Positions 1 through 9,820 of a stretch of 64,000 nt of DNA are shown here, piece after piece. The stretch covers positions 128,875,983-128,939,982 of the forward strand of contig OW121742.1 of the NCBI GenBank assembly GCA_933228675.1. Reading direction: 5' to 3'. Position 1 is the stretch's first letter. Every line of letters starts with the position of its first letter. Below the pieces are notes generated by a model that was not told the origin of the DNA, did no database searches, and saw nothing but the letters and a program-made list of their open reading frames with translations. The position numbers and the translations under genes were made by a program. Source of the DNA: Stomorhina lunata (taxonomy: Eukaryota; Arthropoda; Insecta; Diptera; Rhiniidae).

Positions 1-1994
1 CTCCAGTAGTGAGTCTCGTTTGGTAGTTTACCTTATTATCCATTAATTGTTAAATGAATTAAAATAACGACAATTTAAAATTGAAACTTTTCTTTAGTTT
101 TTTTAAATACTATATAATTTATGGTATTTAAATAAAAGAAACACTTTCCTTTAAAACAACTCTTTTCATTTCGACAAAACTTAGAAAATTTATATAAAAT
201 TTCATTTCAAAGTTTTACAACAAGGTTTTTATGACTTTAGAAAAATTCCAGGATTAAAAGCGAAAAATACTCAATGGTGTGTAATAAAATCTTACAATCC
301 CTCCACTCAAGTGAAAAAAAAAAAATTTGATACTACAATCAAAAGTGCCAACACGTTGCTGTTTTTGATAACAAGAATAGGGAGGGAAATTGTAGACCAT
401 TTAAACGAGGATTTAGATTTTTATTAGCGTATAATAAAGTGAATAAAAAAAGTGTGGCCATAAAAAATTACTACACTCATTTTCCGCGTTTTCCCACTCA
501 CTTCACTCCACTCAACTGCCACACAACACTTTTATTATGGTTGTGGCATAAAATGAAAATAAACTTTTGCAATATTTAAGCCATTAGAAGGCCAATGAAA
601 TACAAAATAAGGCCTGAAATATAAAGTATTTATGAAAATGAAACCTTTAAACTAACAAGTGAAAAATCATAGGAAACTAATAAGATTTAAGTGCTTCAAA
701 ATAGGATAACTTTAAACCGACTATTTTAGCCCAACACTTCGTTATCTGGTTCAACGAAGAGAAATTTTTATTTTACTATAACTGTCCAGTTTCTTTAAAA
801 TATTTAATAGTAAAAAGTAAAGCAGTAGTTAGTAGTTAAAATTACAATTTTGTAAATGACCATTTATTAGGGCCATTAACTGTTGCCATTAAATTTCTTA
901 AATAAAAACTACTTAAAGATTCTATGATTTCCAAGAATTCGTTACTTTAACCAATGTTCCCATATTTTCATTTTAGTCGTTTTAATGCCAACATTCACAC
1001 ACCCCATTCGAGAAATAAGACATCCATTTATTTATAAACTCTATATACAAGTATATAAAAAAAAACACTTAACTCTATAAAGTTAACCTAAGTTGCTTTT
1101 ATTGAATTTTATTACAATTTAGTGTTTTATTATTTTCTGAGGTAAAATATTTTCTTAGTAACATTTAAAAACGTTTGCTATTAAAATAATGTAAATACTT
1201 TTAAATTCAATTTAATAGATTTTTCACTTGTTGACTTATTCCTTCCACTCCTCCTCCTCATCACTAGCTGTGGCCGCTGTCAAAGAATTTACATTGTACG
1301 AGTAGTATTAACATGCCCTCTTGGACAACACAAATTTTCCGTCATCATTTTATTTAATTTATTTATTCATACACTCGTTTATTTAACCATGTTCTTGGAA
1401 TACTAATTAATTCTTAACATAAATATTATAGAAATCCCATCATACTTTTTCATTTCGTTTCTTTTCATCATAAACATTTTCACAGATACATACGAGCAAG
1501 TATCAACGTTTAACACTGACTCCGAACTTTGAGGCGATTATCATGTTAAATGATGATAACTCTTATGGATTCAATTTATTCTGAGAGTGAGAATTTGAAA
1601 TTTTTAGTAAATTTTATTTAAGTTTTATGAGGTTGTATTGTTATCTAAAACGCTTCAGTGATTTTTGAAATATACAAAGTTTTTCACGAAGTTTGAGAGG
1701 CTTCATATTTTGATTATTTTGAAGTTAATTTGAATTGATTATTTTATGCAAATTTTGTAAAATGTGAAAACATATTTGAAGTCATTTATCATTTAATAAT
1801 TATGAGCGGAAACGAAGTTTTTTTTACTTGTTTTTTAATATTAAATCTTAAAGCTAAAACTGGTGCTTTTATCTTCAAATGGGTTAAAAATAGCGTTATT
1901 TCCTTTAAATTGAAAAAAAATTCTTGAAAGCTACAATAATTTAACGAATCTATTTTAATATCGCAAATTATATATACAACGATATTTTTTTAAT
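1..1994. other. AT-rich DNA without recognised gene
   Basis: I see no open frame of convincing length, no RNA gene and no clear repeat here. The DNA is AT-rich with homopolymer runs and could be intronic or intergenic. Confidence 0.6.
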
Positions 1995-2670
1995 TTATTT
2001 TGGACCAACACTCAGGGGATGACCCCTACTTATGCATTGCATTGTGATGGAACTAGAATATAAAGTTATGGGTAAGTGGAAGTAGTGTTTGTGGATATTT
2101 GATTTGAACTTTTTGGTACAAAAAACTGCAAGGAGTTTGTTCCACATAAGTACTGTGAGGCTAAAGAACGAATTTTCCTTATAGTGTGTTGTGCGATCCT
2201 TTGGCCAATCAACTACAAAGGAATGAATTCTTGTTGTGTTTCGCGTACTACGAAGTAATGTACGGGTTTCAGGAACAAGATATCTAATTTCTTTAGAGCA
2301 AATGGCATTGTAGTAGCGATACAACAGTGCAACACAGCCAACATTGTTACGGTGCTCCAGTGAGTCAATAGAGTTGGCAACCCTACTTTCATCGATAAGC
2401 ACCTTCGCCCTCTCATGTACACGGTCAAGTAACTTTCAAATAGGCTTTGAAGAACCGACCGAACCGACATGAGAGTTTTACTCCATTTTCAGTCGGTTAT
2501 AGGTGGTATAAATAATAAGGAGATCAGTTGGAATGAAGTATGTCTTAAACCGCTTAAGAAAGCCGAGACACTTGAATACTTCTTCCGAAACTTGAAAAAT
2601 GTGTTAAGTCCAACGGACATCTCACTGAATTTCCATGCCCAAAACTTCAAGAGTCATTTCCGCCATTTCC
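1995..2670 (-). pseudogene. Decayed LINE, reverse transcriptase C-terminal end
   Basis: This is a broken 3' part of a non-LTR retrotransposon on the minus strand. The longest intact frame (2402 to 1995) reads SIDSLEHRNNVGC, then KEIRYLVPETRTLLRST, then DRTTHYKENSFF and MWNKLL. These are the usual residues at the end of Jockey/CR1-like LINE ORF2 proteins. Upstream on the same strand the frame shifts at about 2400-2460 and meets a stop, then reads CLGFLKRFKTYF, PTDLLIIYTTY and DVRWT, the post-RT region that precedes it in such proteins. At least two stops and a frame change are visible. The endonuclease and the RT catalytic region are missing, so it is a 5'-truncated dead copy. A plus-strand open frame at 2469-2675 is only its shadow. 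The clade (Jockey or CR1) is inferred from motif style. Confidence 0.75.
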
Positions 2671-2689
2671 GTTGATATACCTCTATAAA

Positions 2690-3110
2690 AGCAGGGATTT
2701 GGTTTGTAGCGTTTAGTAGATCTTCATTTCTTATGCGATTATTAAGGATTGGCAGCAAGCATTTGTTTGCAAGGGTTTGTAGGCGCTTATCGATGGCATA
2801 TGTGCGTCTCCAAGTTTTGCAACCATAATACAAGATGGACCTGATATTCGAGTTATATATTCGTAACTTAGTTGTATCGAATATACAACTCGAAGAATGC
2901 CGAATGCAGATTTTGCCTTATTAATACGCGATTCAATATCCACGTAGGCGCCACCTTTTGTAGAAACCAAACTACCAAGATAATTGAAGGTACCCAACAC
3001 ATTCAAAAACCTTGTTATCCACATTGATGTGTGCCGACGGATTTGCGCCATAGCCTCCAATTGATTAGAAAGCGCAAGCGCAATGTGAAAGAAGTGCAAC
3101 GAAGTCAAAA
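2690..3110 (-). pseudogene. Decayed fragment of a second LINE (RT thumb region)
   Basis: The minus strand here encodes a second LINE fragment of a different clade from its neighbour. One frame reads FNYLGSLVSTKGG, then DIESRINKAKSAFGILR. After a frameshift at about 2860 the adjacent frame reads LRIYNSNIRSILYYGCKTW and DKRLQTLANKCLLPIL. The pair YLGS...DIESRINKA and then YGCKTW is the standard post-palm region of many LINE reverse transcriptases. The YADD catalytic motif is not included, so the fragment covers only part of ORF2. It lies directly upstream, on the same strand, of another LINE tail, which suggests nested or sequential insertion. Non-functional. Confidence 0.75.
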
Positions 3111-4283
3111 ATGTGTAGATTAAATCAGTGGCAATATGGAATAATAGCTTAAGTCGAATTTTGTATAATTTTTCTTCTGCTTAATTTCTGCGAATAATTT
3201 ATGAATCAATATATTGGTTACATGTTTATTATAGAAGAAGGATGAATATTAAAAAAAAATATTTTTAAATTCAGGAGATTTTACGTTTTTTCTACTTAAG
3301 CTTTTTTCGAAACTGATATTTGCGTTGAACTGGACCATAAGTAACTTTAAGCGGTTCTGTATAAATAAAAAATATACATTGTGTAGTTTTATGTAAACAT
3401 AAGTTGTTTGAAAACATTTATACAGCCTAAGTGAAGTTACGCGAAATCGTTATATGATGAAAGAAAAATCTGAAATGTACACAAAAATATGTGTACATAA
3501 GTTGTTTTGATCAATGCATTATTGATCCAAAAACTAAAGCTAAAAAGTAAACGTATATAACATTGATAAAAAAAACGCATTTTTTAAAACGGACACATTT
3601 AAGCGCCTTTGCTTCTGTAACGCAATAAACTCAATTCCCTCTTATGTCGATTTAAGCTACTCTTCCATATTGGCACAGAAATAATCGATATTATAGAGGA
3701 GTGAGTTTTGCTTTATAAACGTATAGTGGTAAAAGACAAATTTATTTTTTCTATAATATACAAAATTTAAATTTCCCATTGTATCTCATTTTTAATTTTA
3801 TTTCTATAGGGCTCTACAAAATCGTTTAACACTCATGTCTCGTAGCTTTCTACCTTTCAAACATAAAAAATTCATAAGAAAGTTTCTTACAGTTTTATTT
3901 TTATGACAAATTTTCTTTAATAAGACAATTAGTTTTAGTTTTCTTCATTTGCATAATTGAAATTGTCCATAAATTAACCAAAATGCAACCACAATAATTG
4001 AACCAAAACGTTAATTGCGGTTTGTTGGTATCAATTACACTTTCAAAAGTTGACTTAACTATTGAATTTTTAAAAACGTTCATTGTTAATCAATACTTTA
4101 ATAAATTCAATAGATATTTTATGATAATTATGCGTTTTAATGTGCTGCCATTAAAGTCATTAAACGTATTCTTTTCATAAAAAAGAAGGAAATAAATTAT
4201 TTGGACATCTTTAAGGTGGAATGAAATCTATAGTTTTGAACTGTTGAACCGCAGTGACTCAATGCAGGAAGTTGATGAATATT
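3111..4283. other. AT-rich DNA without recognised gene
   Basis: Only short AT-rich frames are present. A small inverted repeat (GATCAAT/ATTGATC) near 3510-3530 is the only structure I noticed. Confidence 0.5.
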
Positions 4284-4441
4284 TTAAAGAGCTAATGTTA
4301 GAGATATTATAATTTGTAGGTATATTACGTTTGTAATAAATTTTATTGGCATTATTGAGAATAAATTAAACATTAGCAAAGAATTGCTAGTGTTTAAAAT
4401 TATCAAATCAAGTAAACTATGTACAAATGCCGTTTGGACCT

Positions 4442-4630
4442 GAGTTAAAACGTATGTCCCTTTCAATGAGTCTAAAAATAGAATCGGATGCAGCTCATTG
4501 TCTGACAGAAGTATCCCTTGTTCCAATTGGAATGTCATGGGAATTATATATGTATTCCTATAAATGCAAAAACATTAGTTAGAGAAGTTTTACATAGCGT
4601 TACACTCAATAACCAGTGGCTAGCTGAGTT
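4442..4630 (+). repeat. Dispersed repeat shared with 34.5 kb (blocks A and B)
   Basis: Two blocks are shared with another place in this window. Block A (4442-4547, starting GAGTTAAAACGTATGTCC and containing TTCCAATTGGAATGTC) matches the reverse complement of 34561-34665 at roughly 88 percent by eye. Block B (4572-4630, ending AACCAGTGGCTAGCTGAGTT) matches 34685-34741 in direct orientation. The relative orientation of the two blocks therefore differs between loci. The repeat abuts the next AT-minisatellite element. Family unknown. Confidence 0.7.
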
Positions 4631-4635
4631 ATTAG

Positions 4636-5650
4636 CAGGAGTAGGCAGCCTATACCACCAGAAGCCGATGAATTTTTTTAATTTTGGTAAATAAAACTCG
4701 TGAAAATGAATTTTAAAATCATTCACTTGGAATTTGGATGTTAACAGAGTTGGCTGGTGCCGCTTTGTTTAAGAAAAGACAAAAACAAAATAGGCAAGAA
4801 ACGAATCAAAATCCAATTTATAGCAACAAAATACATGGTTCGAGAGAACACAGAAATATAATCTCGAACATTGTTGTCACGACATTATTACTTTTGTAAA
4901 CATTGGGAATATTTTTGTAAATATTCGGAATATTTTTAAAAACAGAAATAATTTCTAATATTAAACAATTTTAGGTTTTAATATTTTTTATATATTTTCG
5001 ATTCAAAAATTTTTTTATAGACAACTTTTTAATAAAAATATTTTTCTTTTGAAAGTTTTTCGATGAAAATTATATTTTATAGAAAATTTTTTGATAAAAA
5101 TATTTTTTTGTAAAAATTTTCGATAAAAATGTTTTTGTATCAAAAAGTTTCTTCTATAGAAAAAATTTTGATAAACAAAAGTTTTTACAGAAAAATTTTT
5201 GATAAAAAAATTTTCTACAGAAAAATTTTTGATAAAAAAAAAAATTTCAATACAAAAATTTTTGATAAAAAAATATTCCATAGAAATATTTTTGATACAA
5301 ATATAGAAAAGTTTTTGATAAAAAAAAATTCTATAGAAAAATGTTTGATAAAAAAAATTTCTATAAAAAAATTTTTGATAAAAAAAAGTTTCTATAGAAA
5401 AATTTTTGCTAAAAAAATTTTTGATAAAAAAATTTTTTATAGAAAAATTTTTGACAAAAAAATTTTCTATAGAAAAATTTTTGATAAAAAAATTTTCTAT
5501 AGAAAAATTTTTGATAAAAAAATTTTCAATAAAAAATTTTTAATTTTAAAAAATGGAGTAGAAAACTTTTCCTTTTTAAAACGTTAGAACTACACATTGA
5601 AAAAAATACCTATTTTAGTTAAAAGTATAAAAAAACGGCAACTCTGTCGG
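4636..5650 (+). mobile_element. Head/AT-minisatellite/tail element, copy 1
   Basis: This non-coding dispersed element has three parts. The head starts near CAGGAGTAGGCAGCC and continues with ATACCACCAGAAGCCGATG and a region with ACTCGTGAAAATGA. The central AT minisatellite runs from about 4985 to 5560, built on TTTTTGATAAAAAAA plus TTTTCTATAGAAAAA. The tail (5580-5650) contains ACGTTAGAA, TATTTTAGTTAAAAGTATA and GGCAACTCTGTCGG. Copy 5 (58469-60016) has the same head, the same roughly 300-bp spacer between head and array, and the same tail, so both ends are supported by comparison. No transposase or TIR is evident. The 152-codon frame inside the array is an artefact of the repeat. It could be a non-autonomous Helitron-like or DNA element; this is inference. 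Confidence 0.75.
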
Positions 5651-5654
5651 ATTT

Positions 5655-6012
5655 GTATTTTTGTTATGTTGTGTTACATTGGGGATTGTGGAGGTAAAAA
5701 ATCTGCGAAACTAGCGTTACAGCCTCTGAGAAGATTAAACAAGGCGTATCAAGAACCGATACCGAAGAAAATATCAAATAAGTTGATAAAATAATTGTTG
5801 ATAAACTTTAAATGAGGTTGATCGAGATAGCTAGGACTCTAAAGCGGTGGTGTATACTAACACATGTGCAAATTTTCAATCGCACTGGTGACAGCAGACC
5901 CCTCTCTAAGAAACTGAAATCTGGTCTAAAGCGAATGATTGAATTTGTTGTAGAGAGTTTGTAAATGAATAGAAGTTTGCCAGTGACTGCTCAATGTCTT
6001 ATTAAAATTCAT
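5655..6012. other. Unassigned DNA between two repeats
   Basis: A 65-codon frame at 5597-5794 starts in the tail of the preceding repeat and shows no recognisable domain. I regard it as chance. Confidence 0.4.
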
Positions 6013-6450
6013 TCTTAAAGTACAGGTTGTTATAAAAGTGCAAATCATATTCAATGTGCAAGTCATAGTCAAAATGCAAATCATTCTCAAAGCACAAGTC
6101 ATTATAATAGTGCAAGTCATTAAAAAAGTGAAATTCATTCATTCATTCAAATGCAAGTCATAATCAAAGTGCAAGTCATAGTTAAAATGAAAGTTATTCT
6201 CAAAGTGCAAGTCATTGTTATTGTGCAAGTCATTGTAAAAGTGAAAGTCATGTTCAAAATGCAAGTAATTTTCAAAGTGCAAGTCATTGTCAAAAAAAAC
6301 ATGGCTCCGTCAATTGAGTAGCCATGTTTTTTTTTTGACAATGACTTGCACATTTGGAATGAATTGCACATTGACTATGACTTGTATTTTGAGAATGACT
6401 TGTATTTGGAAAATGACTTGCATTTTGACAATGACTTGCACTAATAGACC
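6013..6450. repeat. 18-bp minisatellite with direction reversal
   Basis: A degenerate 18-bp unit based on AAAGTGCAAGTCATTGTC is repeated about 15 times from 6013 to 6296. It then appears about six times as its reverse complement (GACAATGACTTGCACTTT) from 6336 to 6450. At the switch point lies a near-perfect palindrome, 6277-6351, whose arms run from GTGCAAGTCATTGTC through eight to ten A (or T) to CATGGCT/AGCCATG, with a 13-nt loop. Open frames on both strands read repeated MTCTL-like peptides and are by-products of the repeat. Confidence 0.9.
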
Positions 6451-7917
6451 AAAGAGAACATCATGTGATGAATCGACCTCAAAGAGAGGGGATCAGTATT
6501 TTGGAGTACGTAAAACATATGTAATATTTATCGACTACCTTAAATAGGAACACATTTTAAGGGTGTTAAAACGTTAAACATAATTTGAAAAAGAAGAATG
6601 TGGCAAATCTAAAAGAAGTGAATTACATCTGCTTTCATTTATTAAAAAAAATTGTTTGCGATATTAGTTTACGAACTTTTCAGCCCAACTGCTTTTGTAA
6701 GCCCCTATTTCTGTTCTGCTTTTTTATTTTTAACTAAAACATTTTTCTATAAAATTGTATTTCTCCGCTATCAAATTTATCACTTAAATCATCTTTGCTC
6801 ATTAAAAACTTAAAATTACTTATATTTATTAGTTCATCTGATTAAAATCCTACGAATTATTTAATTTAACGTTATATTTTTTGTTTTTAATAAAACAAGT
6901 TTTTTTATTACAATCATTAAAATAAATAAATAAAAAACAATATCTTTTATAATCTTGTTTAAACATTGTTACAAACATGATTTAAAATCGTTTGGCTAAA
7001 TTAACAAACCATTAAAAACTTCAAACTAAATTATACATTTTACTACTCGTGAAGATATTTATGCCTAAAAGTATATGTCTGATCATTTATGGCTATCAGC
7101 AGGAAATCAATCACTTTTCAAAGTTAATTTTTTATTAGAATATTAGAATATTTTATGTAATAATAAAAAAAAAACTAATAAAAATAATAATTAACTAACC
7201 ACGTCAAATGTGTGCGGTAGATTTAGAAACTTTTTAAGCATCTAGATTTAAGCAAACAAACTCAAAACTATCAATACCCAGCTTCAGAGTCAATCGATAT
7301 GTAAGCCAGACCAGCCAGTCATCGAAACATTCCTCTGGTGATACAATTTTTTGTCTATTTATTTATTTTTTTACTTTTTAGAAAAATACACATCCGCAAA
7401 ATATTTACAATTTGCTCAAAGTCTTTTAGCATTTATCAGAGCCCGCCAACCAAACACAAACCAAACAACTTTTAATGAAAGTCTCATCAATCCATCCATC
7501 TAAGCTACGAATCTATTTCATTAATCAGCTAAAACTGCTTCGGTTTCAATTTAAAATCTTTAACTTCAAATCATCAATTTATATGTTATATTTTTTTTAT
7601 TTTTCAATTTATTTTTTTTTTCTTATTCCGACGGAGCTGTTGAGAGCGCCAGCACATACCAAAGTAACACCTTTTTAAAGAGTTTCAGTTTATGCGAATA
7701 TATTTATGTACATATTTCGCTTTTTTGTGATTCTTTTTAAGTCTTTTATGGATTTCAAAGATCCGTTCTTTGTGATAAAAATTCTATCAGACACTCAATA
7801 GAAATCATTAATTAATTAATGATGTCTTAACACCGGGCAAAGTCGCATGTACTCCGATTTATATGTTCACAAACAGAAATACATACATGTATAAAGGCAG
7901 GCAGACAGACACACAGA
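6451..7917. other. AT-rich DNA without recognised gene
   Basis: Nothing gene-like is visible. Only poly-A/T runs and short frames are present up to the TA duplication of the next transposon. Confidence 0.55.
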
Positions 7918-7919
7918 TA

Positions 7920-9188
7920 AAGAGTGTTCTAAAAAAAATATGCATTTACTATTTTAGACAAAATTTATCCATAGTGCAAGAAATAATTTATTTTTTGATC
8001 AAGTTAGTTTCTATAGATATGTCAGATACTATAATTTTAGAAATGATTAATTTTCAATAGTTATTTCAATCCAAATGGACTGCGAAAAAAAAGTTCTTGA
8101 AAATATAATTAAAACTTTTAAAAAAAGAGCTAACAATTTGAAAGTTGACCCTCGAACGGTTTCTAATGCCATCAGACGGTATAAGGATAACCTGAGCATT
8201 GAAAGAAAACCTGGATCAGGGAGGAAAAAAGATCCTACAGATATTGGTAAGGCAAAAGAAGTCGAGCGACTCTTTCGAAGAGCGCCTAACACTTCTTTAA
8301 GAAAAGCAGCTCGTACGGTGAAATGTTCTACGAATTTTGCACATAGAGTCAAAGCTTATGCTGGACTGAAGACATACAAAGTCCAAAAGGTTCCAGATCG
8401 CAATGCTATAAAGAACTTAGAAGCAAAAAAACGAGCGAAAAAATTGAAGTCTGATTTTATAAAAAATACACCTGTTGTGTGATGGATGATGAAACATACG
8501 TACTGGCAGACTTTTCTCAACTTCCTGGTCAAGATTTTTATGTTGCTGATAAACGGGGCAATGTTCGGCAAGAGTTTCACACAAAAAACAAACAAAATTC
8601 CCTAAGAAATTTCTCGTGTGGCAAGCTATTTGCAGTTGTGGCAAAAGAAGTAAAGTATTTGTGGCATCTGGCACAATAAACACAGAAATTTATATAAAGG
8701 ATTGCCTACAAAAACGGTTGTTACCCTTTTTAAGAGAGCACAGAGTGACTACATTTTTTGGCCTGATTTGGCATCATGCCATTATGAAAAAAAGGCACTT
8801 GAGTGGTACTCAAAGAATAATGTCATTTTTGTACCACGAGAGGCAAATCCACCTAACTGTCCAGAACTTCGGCTTGTGGAAAGGTATTGGGCTCTGGTAA
8901 AAACGGAATTGAAGAACACAGGAAAGATTTCCCAGAACATGTCCGATTTTAAGCGCAGGTGGAACACATGCTCCAAAAAGGTATCAGAAGCAACTGTAAA
9001 ATCTTTAATGGGAGGGTTTCCGAAAAAAGTCGATAATTTTGCAAAACCCAAGTACTAAGTAAACATTTTAATGCTAATGATTTTGTATAATATGTCATTA
9101 TATTTGCATATTTTGTAGAGTTTTTATATTAAAAGGTTTGATTTTTATTTAAGAAAATCCAACTACAAATTTTATTTAGAGCACTCTA
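7920..9188 (+). mobile_element. Tc1/mariner-type transposon, DD37E-like, 1.27 kb
   Basis: The element is bounded by imperfect terminal inverted repeats. The left end reads AAGAGTGTTCTAAAAAAAAT at 7920. The right end, read inward on the minus strand from 9188, is TAGAGTGCTCTAAATAAAAT. Both ends are flanked by TA (7918-7919 and 9189-9190), the target duplication expected for Tc1/mariner elements. The length of 1,269 bp is normal for the superfamily, and one transposase pseudogene lies inside. It sits just left of an AT-minisatellite region. Confidence 0.85.
8075..9058 (+). pseudogene. Tc1/mariner transposase, DD37E-like, frameshifted
   Basis: This would be a DDE/D transposase that cuts and pastes its own element through TIR binding. 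Residues 1-135 of the first frame contain a helix-turn-helix region (VDPRTVSNAIRRYK), then GRKKD and a second HTH-like part (SLRKAARTVKCSTNFAHRV). The coding then changes frame near 8470 to CCVMDDETYVLADFSQLPG, which carries the first catalytic Asp. It changes again near 8600 (FLVWQAICSCGKRSKVFVASG) and a third time near 8740. The third frame (8702-9058) reads FWPDLASCHYEKKALEWY, then NPPNCPELRLVERYWALVK. The second Asp (PDLASCH) and the Glu (LVERYW) are separated by 37 residues. The whole protein would be about 325 aa, normal for the family, but three frameshifts make it inactive. Confidence 0.85.
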
Positions 9189-9235
9189 TATTTGTTACTA
9201 TGATTACATTTGAAACAGTGTTGCCAGTAAAAATT

Positions 9236-9597
9236 GTCAATTTTTATATAAAAATTTTTCTATGAAAATTTTTTATATAAAAAATTTTGATATGAAAATT
9301 TTTTATATAAAAAATTTTGCTATGAAAATTTTTTTATGAAAATTTTTTATATAAAAATTTTTCTATGAAAATTTTTCTATGAAAAATTTTTTTATAAAAA
9401 TTTTTCTATGAAAATTTTTTTATAAAAATTTTTCTATGAAAATTTTTTACATAAAAATTTTTCTATGAAAATTTTTTACATAAAAATTTTTCTATGAAAA
9501 TTTTTTATATAAACATTTTTCTATGAAAATTTTTTATATAAAAATTTTTCTATGAAAATTTTTTATATAAAAATTTTTCTATGAAAATTTTTTATGG
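9236..9597. repeat. AT minisatellite, about 29-bp unit (left flank)
   Basis: A tandem array with unit AAAAATTTTTCTATGAAA plus ATTTTTTATAT, running up to the foldback structure. The same array resumes at 12079, so the two parts were probably continuous before the foldback element entered. The unit is related to the TTTTCTATAGAAAA-type arrays elsewhere in the window. Confidence 0.85.
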
Positions 9598-9641
9598 AAA
9601 GAAATTAATTTTAGTTGAACCAGAAATTTATGTTGATGGTC

Positions 9642-9664
9642 GTGGGTTCGAGTCGGGCTCAGGT
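9642..9664 (+). promoter_or_regulatory. Pol III B-box-like motif in the foldback arm
   Basis: GGGTTCGAGTCGGGCTC in the left arm closely matches the tRNA B box (GGTTCGANTCC). It recurs inverted in every right arm, near 10350, 10920, 11490 and 12060. No matching A box or tRNA fold was recognised, so promoter function is inference only. Confidence 0.35.
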
Positions 9665-9753
9665 TCATGTCATAAATTATTTTTTTTTTTTTTTTTTTAA
9701 TTTATGATTTTTAAATTAGATGAATAAATTTTTGGAATACTGAAAAAACTATG

Positions 9754-9820
9754 TGACACTTAGCAGTGTGGAATGCTGCATTTTCTGTCCCGCTACGGAC
9801 TTCATCAGCACACTGTGTCA
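9754..9820. other. 67-nt imperfect hairpin inside the foldback arm
   Basis: TGACAC, AGTGTG and GCTG on the 5' side pair with CAGC, CACACT and GTGTCA on the 3' side, with small bulges (TTAGC, GAAT) and a GC-richer loop containing GTCCCGCTACGGAC. The same hairpin appears inverted in each right arm. Confidence 0.6.

Noticed and set aside
2469..2675. 68-codon plus-strand frame with a TATAAAAG box just downstream (about 2683)
   Set aside because: The minus strand of the same DNA clearly encodes LINE residues (CLGFLKRF, IIYTTY), so the plus frame is a shadow. The TATA box has no gene after it.
5129..5587. 152-codon plus-strand open frame (IFDKKIFYRK repeats)
   Set aside because: It is the translation of the AT minisatellite. 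The same peptide appears in other arrays and on the other strand.
6147..6547. MTCTL-repeat peptides on both strands
   Set aside because: Products of the 18-bp minisatellite, which is in the same reading phase because 18 is divisible by three.
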